Made by a program: the position numbers and the translations under genes. From the NCBI RefSeq assembly GCF_963966145.1, contig NC_091050.1, forward strand, positions 12,338,001-12,402,000: 64,000 nucleotides of DNA. Direction: 5' to 3'. Within the stretch, counting starts at the first letter, position 1. Each line of letters begins with the position of its first letter. Below the pieces are notes generated by a model that was not told the DNA's origin, ran no database searches, and worked only from the letters and a program-made list of their open reading frames with translations. Positions 52,901-60,843 of this stretch are shown piece after piece. This DNA comes from Tenebrio molitor. Lineage: Eukaryota > Arthropoda > Insecta > Coleoptera > Tenebrionidae.

Positions 52901-55900
52901 GGATAACAGTAAGACATCTAGAAATTCGCAGAGACCTTCGAACAGTTCGCCGCCAATCCAGATTGCGGAAATTCCGTTTTTTCCCCGCGTTTCGATCTCC
53001 GCAAAGTAACAATCGATGAACGAATTATTTTATTGCGGACACGTCATTTCTCTATTTTTGGGGCACTTGGGAAATGGGCGAGGAGTGACGCAAATCTTGA
53101 GGAAATCCAAGCTGGGGGCCGCGTCTGGTCCGCGAATCGCCGATGGCTCGCAGCATCACTTAATATGCAACATAAAGACGGGAAAAAAAACCAGGAAGAG
53201 TTCTAAGCGGTAAAATATCGACTAGAAAAAAAAGAAAAAAAATCTAGGGTTACGTCAGGCAATGTTTCGCTCGTCCGTCACCGGCGCGTTTAGCTTTATG
53301 GCAAAATTTACGTCTTTCGCCCGTGTCGGGTCCCATAAACGCCCAATCCTTCATGACGAACATTAAAGTGCGTCGTCGGTCAGTTTCTCGCCGTTCGTAT
53401 TTTCACGTTTTCAATTTTCATTCTCTCCGAAGCGAACGCAATAGTAGTTTATTTAACGAGTTCATGTGTAAATTGGGCTTTTTTTGGCATGAGTGGGTCA
53501 ATTTAAAACGCAAGTGAAACGAGCGTTTTAAAGGCCCAATTTACACACGAACGAGTTGAATACAACTGTTACAATATTTTTTAGAATTAAGAAAAAAATA
53601 ACACAGCTGCATGACCCCGGCGTTTGACCCCGAATTAGCTACCCCGCTTTTTTTTCTGTATGTGTCGTTCTGCTTCATTTACACCACGTTGAGAGTGTAA
53701 AGGAACCGAACTTTATTTTATGCTAGTTGGTAGATTATGAATTATTGTCCAGATGTTGCGGACTTTGGTGCATTCTTAGGATTAGGTAACTGCAGCTGTC
53801 TTAATTAGTTTTTTTGCATGAGATCGACCCCAACGAAGGGTCTCAAGTTTTGTAATGGCCCGCCTATAAAGGGGGAGATTTTTGTGTATGAAAAACAGTT
53901 CAGAATTAAAGTTTGTTAAGGAAACAAGTCTTTGATTGCATTTTCTCCGATACGCCTTACACTTTATTTGAAGTTTGAGTTTCACTGGATCCTGACAGAG
54001 AAGTGAAGAGCTCAATATTAATTTATCAGAAGTGGGATAAACTATTTTTCTTTAATAATTTATCAGAAGTGGGATGTTACCTGTGATACGTCCGCGAATT
54101 AAGTGTACCTAGTACGGAAACAAGTTAAAAGTGAATTACTGAAGTTTCGATTGTGGGTTTCGCGATTTCTCCGGGACTCTGAAGTGTATTGCGGGAAGTG
54201 AGTACGGGTACGTGGGTAATATCGTATCGTCGTATTCTGAGGGTGAAGCCTAGTAACGGGATGTCTAGGTCGGGTTCACCAAGTGCCGGTGAGTACACTG
54301 AAGAGGAGGTCGAAAACGCCAGATTATTGTTGGAACTGAAGAAGAAGCAGGCGGAGGACAACACAGAGAGAATGCAATCTTCGGCGCATGCAACAGAACA
54401 ACAGTTGATGTCTGTGGATGCGGTGGTGGAGCTAATTAGGAGATTGGTTCCATCAGGGGCGTCACCTGCAAGGTATGCAAGTGATACGATGACGACGGGT
54501 GAACCGACACCTGGAAATTTTTGTGTAATGCCAGATCTGACGCAAGGGTTGAAGGCGTTCAGTGGCAGAGGAGGGTATTTCGAAGCAAGGAACTGGCTTC
54601 GGGATATAAAGGCGATGGGTAGAAGACAATTTTGGAACGAAAATATTATTTTGGAGATGGCGCGACAACATCTCCAAGGCAGCGCTCTAAATTGGTATCG
54701 TTACCATCAAGAGGAAATTCGAACTTGGAGTGAGTTCGAAGAGAAATTTCGGGAAAAGTATGAAGATACGCGAACATTGACGGAACGAGTTCATGAGATG
54801 GAAGCTCGTGTACAAGGGAAAGATGAAAGTGCGGAGGACTATTTCTATACGAAGATGCGATTGTGTCGGGAGTTAAAATTGGAGTTCCAGGAAAGTAAAA
54901 AGCTAGTGTTGATGGGACTTAAGTCACGAGAAGCGGCTAGGACAATTTTGCTTGCGCGACACTATGACGAGACAAGTCTATTAAAGGACATTTTAGACAG
55001 TGAACAATTTTATAAAGGACAGTTATCGGGTTTACGCGAGAATCGGACGGAGTGTGCGAGAGGTAAGGACGTACTTTGCTTTAAGTGCCAGAAAAGAGGG
55101 CACATTTCAAAAAACTGTACGGCAAAAATTGGAGAAGCGTCAGACTCGACAGGGAAAGTACCCGTTTCCTTCAGCAAAAAACAGTCTGCACCGACAGCGA
55201 CGTCACAAGTGATGTGCTTTAAGTGCAATGAGATGGGACACTATGCGAGCCGATGCGAGAAGAGAGAAAGAACAACAGAAAATGCGGCAAGACAAAATGT
55301 AAACGTGGCAACGGAAAACAACATTCTGTCCAATGATTCAAATCTCAAGTTTTTCAAAGATGCGAAGATCAATGGAAAACAACTGAGAAGTTATGTAGAC
55401 TTGGGAAGTCAGGTGTGTGCTCTGCGCGATGATTGTATTGCTCAGTTGCGTTTGAATTGTAACTGGGCAAATACCAAAGAAATTGTGGGATATGGTGGTG
55501 CAATCACTGCAACCTTGGGAGACGTAGATGTGAATTTGGAAATAGATGGTGTTGTCGCCAAGGTGAAGCTGCAGATAGTACCCAAGGAAAGCCAGGAAGT
55601 GCCCTTGTTGGTGGGACATCCGTTTACCGAGCAAGGACATATCCAAGTAATCAAAACCGCGAATGAGCTTCTGATTCGTGAAGTACCTGTGACAGAAAAT
55701 ATATCGACTTCAGAAGTGGCTTCCTGGGCGAGAGATATGTCGGTGATACCGAATAACTTCTTGGGACACGTCGTCGTAAAAACTGATGTGCGCGAACGTG
55801 AACTCTGCGTCGAAGGTGGTTTACGCGAAATCGGGGGTGTTGTTCCGCGACGTGTGGTAACCACGGACAAGGAGGGTGAAGCAGATTTGCCCGTATTAAG

Positions 55901-58900
55901 TATTTGTGGTAGGGACGTTACCGTCATAAAGAACGATAATAAGACAACAGGTGAACCGTATCGCGAAGATGTTTGCCGAGTTGAATTAAAAGACAATCCG
56001 ATTAAGGTATCTGAAGTCAGGACCGAACTAAGTGATGACGAATTTCTCGAGCTACAAGAATTGGGGTGTATCAACGTCTTCAAGATGGATCTCCATCTGA
56101 CAGATAACCAGCCAGTTTTCAGCGAACGCGAGGAGGTACAGGAACAGAAGAAACCGGATATCAACAAAGAAATGGACTCAGCGTTTGCAAGTGTTGTGCG
56201 AAAGAAAAGTGACGAATTTCAGGTGTGTGCGGATTACAGTGATTTCAGCAAGAAAAGTGATAATCAGCTGGATCGGTTGCGAGTGTTGTGCGACGCCGGT
56301 GTCAATTTGGCGTTTCAGAAACACAGCTCTGGACACTACCTCATAAGTGGAGCCGTCACCGTGTTGCTGCTGGCAGTAATTTGGGTGGTAGCACTGTTCT
56401 TACTGCTCTGTGTGAAGAGCGAGACCTGCATTTTTCGCTGTGGGTCAATAATTGTTACATGGCTCAAAGGGTGGAAGAAGCGTCTGTTGTACGCACCCAT
56501 GGAGAAACGGAAAGATTGTCTCCCTCACCGCGATATTGACAGTTTCGAAAGTCGTAAGTTAGTACCAAAGTATCTAGGGCCAGGCCCATACGAAATTGTG
56601 AAGTTCATTGGTAATGATAGATATATGATACAAGACATTGAAGGTGAACAACAAAGTAACCGTCTTTGCAAAGGCATTATAGCAGTAGATAGGTTAAAAT
56701 TGTTACCTGTTAAAAAAAGGGTTAATATTTGTAGACGTACTTTGTAGTTGCGAATTTTGTAGTAGGTGTTTAGGTTACAATAGAAATGTACGGTAGGTTA
56801 GTTTTATGTTTTGATTAATGACCATCTGGAGAACGTCCTCGAGGACGAGGACTATGTCAGGAAAGGCCGAATTGTTACAATATTTTTTAGAATTAAGAAA
56901 AAAATAACACAGCTGCATGACCCCGGCGTTTGACCCCGAATTAGCTACCCCGCTTTTTTTTCTGTATGTGTCGTTCTGCTTCATTTACACCACGTTGAGA
57001 GTGTAAAGGAACCGAACTTTATTTTATGCTAGTTGGTAGATTATGAATTATTGTCCAGATGTTGCGGACTTTGGTGCATTCTTAGGATTAGGTAACTGCA
57101 GCTGTCTTAATTAGTTTTTTTGCATGAGATCGACCCCAACGAAGGGTCTCAAGTTTTGTAATGGCCCGCCTATAAAGGGGGAGATTTTTGTGTATGAAAA
57201 ACAGTTCAGAATTAAAGTTTGTTAAGGAAACAAGTCTTTGATTGCATTTTCTCCGATACGCCTTACACTTTATTTGAAGTTTGAGTTTCACTGGATCCTG
57301 ACAGAGAAGTGAAGAGCTCAATATTAATTTATCAGAAGTGGGATAAACTATTTTTCTTTAATACAACGTTTGTTTTTTTGTTCGACGAACCCCTTAAAGG
57401 CTCCAAATCGCCTAAAATCTTTAAAATTAGCTTGACGTTTCGTTTTGACAAGTTGTGACATTTATCAAAATCCGTTAACACAGGGGAAAATTCTCAAATT
57501 CTGACAATGTCGAAAAAAAAAACATTTCAATTTGAGAAATGCCGTTTTGTTGTTTCGGGTCGAACGATCACGCGCTCGGGACGAGTTCGCTTTTTTTCGT
57601 TCGAAATTATGCAACACCTAGAAGATGTCTCCTTATCTTTTATTGCGCATCTTTAAACACGATTAATCTTCGAGGCGTTTCTTTGCGGTTTTATTGCTTT
57701 TCTTCATCGTTCGCGACCACACTTTTACGACATTCTCCGGCAGTCGCGTAATTATTTTTGGAACGGTTTGATCGGCAGGAGCCGGACCGCCGCTCCCACT
57801 CGTCCTTACTCCGTCCCTGCTCGTCCTCGAGCGGACCTGACGTGTCTTCGTTAACGTAACGGCTTCCGTTTGGTCGCCGTCGCTCTTTATTAATAAAATA
57901 GAATCCGCGAATTTCGCACCGACCGTTCGGAAAGTTGCAAAAAGCTCAGCACGTCCTGCTGCGTCCAGCCTTGACATTGACCGGTGGTGCATAATTTCCA
58001 TCTCGTTCGGCCAACCGGAGGCGAAATCGAAGCGTCATGCGCCCTCGCCGAAATCCCCATGATTTTTTTTCTCCTATCGGTGCTGTAATCACCGCCGAAC
58101 CGCAATTTCTCGAAAGGCGTGTCCTCTGCATATTTGGTTACGGTAAAAAAAAACCTTAACCTTGACTTAGTACGAACAAAGTCGTTTCTTGTGTAAACTG
58201 ATAAGATCCGTTTTTTATTTGCTTTCCTGTCCCACACGGTTTTTGTCCAGCAGGATTTCCGGACGCGGTTGGATGGTTATTTGGAAAAAAAAAACGGTGC
58301 GCGTAAACGGCGCAGGGACGAGGGTGGGACCTTGTCGCACGCACGGCTTAATTAAATCATCTGTTGCTGCGTTTTTGGAACTGGCTCGCTGCCATCGAAC
58401 CGGAGATCGGTTCGGAGAAAAATCCAAATTGCACAATCTCCAAGGGGAAATTATATCTCGCGGCGGCGCTTTTTTACCGAGATTGAAATGTTTTAAATTA
58501 AGTTAACGAGGTCTTTGACGCATTTATAAAACAAGCGAGATAAGATAAAGCTAATCAATATCGCAACGTACTATGGGCAAACCGCGTTATCTGGTGACTT
58601 TTTTATTTTTTCCCTGCAATCTGGGATTTTTTATACAAATTCCAGATTAAGGATTATCTCGGCCTCTCAAAAACGCTACTCTGATGACTTCAACAGAGAG
58701 ATCAGTATCGTAATTATACCTATCCCACTTTTTTCCCCCCGTTGTTAATCCTACAGATACGAAACGAGGAATCCTTATATAACTCAATATTCGAGTCCGT
58801 CTACGGATTTCAGGACTCAGTTGTCCGTAAAATCACTGCGAGAGCTTCAAATCCTAATTAAATTTCATTTCCGTAGCAAACGAGAGAATCCCCATCAATG

Positions 58901-60843
58901 TTTTATGCCGGGGAGGACCTATACACAATCAATTTCCTTATTTTCTGCTGCGAATCTGTTCCGCTGGAAATTAGTTCGACATTTATTGGTCCGCGCGCGC
59001 AAAAACCCTCCGTGACTTGTGTCAAGGAAAATCACGCAAAAATTTCCCGCAATTAAAGGAAACACCCCCGCCGAGATTATCGCAGTCGCCCTCACCCTTT
59101 TAAAGCTGCGCGGAGGATTCGTCGGCGAATTTTAATTTTTAAGGAGCGCCTCGAGGTTCCAGATAGGTCACGCTCGGCATCTTTTTTTCTTTTATTATTA
59201 TTTTGAAAAGCGGCACAATTAAGCGCGGCTGAAAAGCTCGCTTTGTGTCGCGGATCGGGACGGAACCGGGGGCGGCGCGGGTGCACCCTCGAAGGGGTCG
59301 ACGACGCAACAAGCCGCGGGCTCCGCTGCACCGTGCAAAAGCGATTTCATCGCCCCCGCGTGACCGACCGGTGGATCTGTTCGTTTCCTCGCTACCGATT
59401 GTTACCATGGCGCATCACTGAACCGAACCGAAAGAACGTCTAATTAGGGACGACAAATTATTTTTCAAGCTCGAAAAACTCGACAGATTAATTTAACGCG
59501 AGTGTAGTGGTTGCAAAGTCGCGATTTTAAATTGGTGCAAATCCAATAATAAAAGAGGGCGCCACTCGCGCTTCGTCCCCCTCTCTCTTCCTTTTAAGAG
59601 GATTATAACGAACTCCGGGATATTATGGATTCGGGTAAAACGAAAGGAAGTGTTAAGTCCCTCTAGATCTAGAATGAGGCTCGGAAGCGTATCCCTCTTA
59701 AAGATGGGAAAAAAATCGTGTACTTACATTAGGTACTGTGTAGCTGTTGTAGTCTTTTGGATTGATGGACTCGGTTTGTTTGTTCTTGAAGGCTCTGTAG
59801 TTTTCGCGTAGCTGCTTTCCGTACTGCAACAAAGAAAAAATGAAAATGGTGTAACGAACGCAAATAGAAAATCGTTGGGAAATTTCGGCCAGGACAGACA
59901 AGGTCACAAAGAACATGCACCGCGTCTGTTTTTACAACTTTTTTAAATGTGCTTTTGATGAGTCTCTATTTTAAGATGGACGTGTTTATGGTCGACGAGG
60001 TTTTAAAAACGGCGACGAAAAAACGATCAGTCGCTCGTTGCAAGTGCAGTTTGCACCGGAGAAAATTAACCGGCCGACCGACGGTCGATAAATTGTAAAG
60101 TTAATTCGAACGTTCTATGTATAAAAGAAATCCGGCACGGAAGTCCAGTTAATTCGAACGACATCCGTCCGTCCAGAATTTAATTCCGACATTACGACTT
60201 CAAAAATGTTCTCATTAAATAAATAAACTAAAACGTGAGAAACTTTCTACTTCCCCACTGGAAAAAAAAAACATCGAAAGCGGTCTTTTTGCCGGAGTGG
60301 CGCTTACTGACTGTGTACGCTTTGCCGCATTTATGCAAATGACTAACACAAACTTCTAATTTTAATAAATCCGAACGTGCTAAACGTTAAACCAGGTGAT
60401 AATCTCGGTGGCCGTAAATAGCACCGTTTACGCGAAAAAATTTCAAATGGGGACCCGGCTTTATCGAAATTGCATCGGTCCGAGACAGTTAATCATCCAC
60501 TTTACATATTATGGCGTAATAATAACAAACGCTCCCTGCACGTGTCGTAACACACACCAGATAAAGTCGGATAATCGGTCGATTAATTAAGAAAAAAAAA
60601 AAAAAAAAGATTTACCTTGGCGAGCCTCATGGCGGTCAACCAGCAGGACCGTACTCGTTCCGAATCACAAGATATACACTTCAGTTCTGGAGTTTCGTCT
60701 TCGCTGTCGACTCCTGAAGGCCTCAAACAGATGCCCCACTCGGTGGGGGCACGGAACTGGTTCTTTGCGTTGAGCGTCGTGTAAACGTGGTAGCTGGACA
60801 GTTCGGCAAAGAAATTCAAGCCGCCGATGTCCAACTCTGAGAT
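43949..60843 (-). CDS. Grb14: GRB7/10/14-family adaptor, 3' part (PH end, BPS, SH2), four exons
   Basis: Minus-strand exons are 60843-60616, 59823-59728, 45203-44941 and 44237-43949, all with AG/GT and matching phases, giving 291 residues plus stop. The first exon carries the end of a PH domain (VYTTLNAKNQF, PTEWGICLRP, CWLTAMRLAK). The second continues into YGKQLRENYRAF. The third holds the BPS region (RVAMDFTGSVGRIVEDP, EGYSWKRR) and the start of SH2 (WFHSGMSRDQA). The last completes SH2 with the phosphotyrosine-binding FLVRES and LLQLVEFYQLN. The order PH-BPS-SH2 is unique to GRB7/10/14, which bind activated insulin, EGF and FGF receptors; the BPS segment inhibits the insulin-receptor kinase in vertebrates. 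The Ras-association domain and N-terminus lie beyond the right edge. The symbol is by family resemblance; an insect name may differ. The retroelement below lies in its 14.5-kb intron. Confidence 0.92.
47001..47370 (-). mobile_element. Possible 5' fragment of a second LTR retrotransposon (minus strand)
   Basis: Read on the minus strand, a stretch ending TTGCTACA (LTR-like 3' end at 47370) is followed by ATCAAAAGTGGGAA, and about 40 bp later by TTTCAGAAGTGGGAT. These resemble the ATCAGAAGTGGGAT copies at the end of the 5' LTR and start of the interior of the element at 53567. A minus-strand open frame of 118 codons follows (47357-47001) without a recognisable Gag domain. I could not define the other end of the LTR or any target duplication. 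Confidence 0.35.
47805..48106. repeat. Nest of palindromes
   Basis: At least three inverted repeats lie side by side: ACTTATCCCACT with AGTGGGATAAAT (47818-47848); TTCATTACCGCACTCA with TGAGTGCGGTAATGAA (47851-47902); and a ~38-bp-arm hairpin from TAAAGCATATTACAGGA (47996) to TCCTGTAATATTGCTTTTA (ending about 48094). The 14-mer TTATCCCACTAATT occurs at both outer edges, near 47820 and 48093. It is probably a composite or fold-back transposon, but its ends are undefined. Confidence 0.55.
53460..53552. repeat. Short inverted repeat beside the LTR element
   Basis: The left arm GTTCATGTGTAAATTGGGC (53460-53478) pairs with the right arm GCCCAATTTACACACGAAC (53534-53552) with one mismatch in 19. 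A second inner pair (AACGC / GCGTT) lies within. The bases AACGAGTT occur at both edges. It may be a tiny MITE; the retrotransposon inserted about 10 bp to its right. Confidence 0.6.
53567..54057 (+). repeat. 5' LTR
   Basis: 491 bp. A TATAAA at 53865-53870 (in GCCTATAAAGG) is a likely promoter for the element. The last 40 bases carry ATTTATCAGAAGTGGGAT, which recurs directly after the LTR. Confidence 0.92.
54058..54260 (+). promoter_or_regulatory. Retroelement leader with putative primer-binding region
   Basis: The interior starts with ATTTATCAGAAGTGGGAT (54058-54075), an exact copy of 54021-54038 inside the LTR. This is the position of a primer-binding site, but I could not assign a tRNA. 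The remaining leader runs to the Gag start codon at 54261. Confidence 0.5.
54261..56747 (+). CDS. Fused Gag-protease-RT remnant-integrase tail protein of the LTR element
   Basis: 828 codons from ATG at 54261, the first ATG of the frame. In order: an acidic N-terminus (EEEVENARLLLELKKKQ); a retrotransposon Gag domain (residues ~90-255, with FSGRGGYFEARNWLRDI and WSEFEEKFREKY); two CCHC knuckles (CFKCQKRGHISKNC at 273-286, CFKCNEMGHYASRC at 319-332); and a retropepsin with active-site DLGS at 380-383 and PLLVGHPF near 450. Then come clipped pieces of reverse transcriptase (PVFSEREE near 618, VCADYSDFSKKS near 655, LRVLCDAGVNLAFQK near 685), a hydrophobic stretch at about 698-722, and an integrase-type C-terminal tail (YLGPGPYEIV near 772). 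The RT palm catalytic motif, RNase H and the integrase zinc finger and DDE core are all absent. The deletions nevertheless keep one frame. Confidence 0.88.
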   Translation: MSRSGSPSAGEYTEEEVENARLLLELKKKQAEDNTERMQSSAHATEQQLMSVDAVVELIRRLVPSGASPARYASDTMTTGEPTPGNFCVMPDLTQGLKAFSGRGGYFEARNWLRDIKAMGRRQFWNENIILEMARQHLQGSALNWYRYHQEEIRTWSEFEEKFREKYEDTRTLTERVHEMEARVQGKDESAEDYFYTKMRLCRELKLEFQESKKLVLMGLKSREAARTILLARHYDETSLLKDILDSEQFYKGQLSGLRENRTECARGKDVLCFKCQKRGHISKNCTAKIGEASDSTGKVPVSFSKKQSAPTATSQVMCFKCNEMGHYASRCEKRERTTENAARQNVNVATENNILSNDSNLKFFKDAKINGKQLRSYVDLGSQVCALRDDCIAQLRLNCNWANTKEIVGYGGAITATLGDVDVNLEIDGVVAKVKLQIVPKESQEVPLLVGHPFTEQGHIQVIKTANELLIREVPVTENISTSEVASWARDMSVIPNNFLGHVVVKTDVRERELCVEGGLREIGGVVPRRVVTTDKEGEADLPVLSICGRDVTVIKNDNKTTGEPYREDVCRVELKDNPIKVSEVRTELSDDEFLELQELGCINVFKMDLHLTDNQPVFSEREEVQEQKKPDINKEMDSAFASVVRKKSDEFQVCADYSDFSKKSDNQLDRLRVLCDAGVNLAFQKHSSGHYLISGAVTVLLLAVIWVVALFLLLCVKSETCIFRCGSIIVTWLKGWKKRLLYAPMEKRKDCLPHRDIDSFESRKLVPKYLGPGPYEIVKFIGNDRYMIQDIEGEQQSNRLCKGIIAVDRLKLLPVKKRVNICRRTL
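56873..57363 (+). repeat. 3' LTR
   Basis: 491 bp, matching the 5' LTR along its full length by eye; TATAAA at 57171-57176. It is preceded by purine-rich GAGGACGAGG and GGAAAGG, the likely polypurine tract. The palindrome CGTCCTCGAGGACG lies about 35 bp upstream. Confidence 0.92.
57368..59727 (-). other. Right part of the GRB-type intron
   Basis: No exon or repeat pair is seen. Alternating AT-rich and CpG-rich segments give only shadow-type frames. Confidence 0.55.

Larger units (their letters stand above)
45204..53454 (-). other. Left part of the 14.5-kb GRB-type intron
   Basis: No exons are visible. CpG-rich tracts (45.8-46.9, 48.8-50.1, 51.2-52.3 kb) produce short overlapping frames on both strands. 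Repeat structures at 47.0-48.1 kb are listed separately. Confidence 0.55.
53567..57363 (+). mobile_element. Ty3/gypsy-type LTR retrotransposon with most of pol deleted
   Basis: Two 491-bp LTRs (53567-54057 and 56873-57363) appear identical on side-by-side reading, both starting TGTTACAATA and ending TTTCTTTAATA. CAAC flanks the element on both sides (53563-53566, 57364-57367). The interior is only 2.8 kb and holds one long open frame. Family placement rests on the Gag fold, two CCHC knuckles, a retropepsin and an integrase GPY-like tail. Identical LTRs mean a young insertion. Since the body of reverse transcriptase, RNase H and integrase is missing, it must have been moved by enzymes from an intact relative. 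It lies antisense in the GRB-type intron. Confidence 0.93.

Noticed and set aside
53782..54015. 77-codon minus-strand frame present twice (also 57088-57321)
   Set aside because: It lies inside both LTRs and is duplicated only because the LTRs are identical; no protein family seen.
54189..54260. Upstream extension of the retroelement frame from a non-ATG codon
   Set aside because: The first ATG at 54261 gives the expected Gag start; the extension lies in the leader.
55442..56167. 241-codon minus-strand frame
   Set aside because: Shadow of the retroelement coding frame on the opposite strand.
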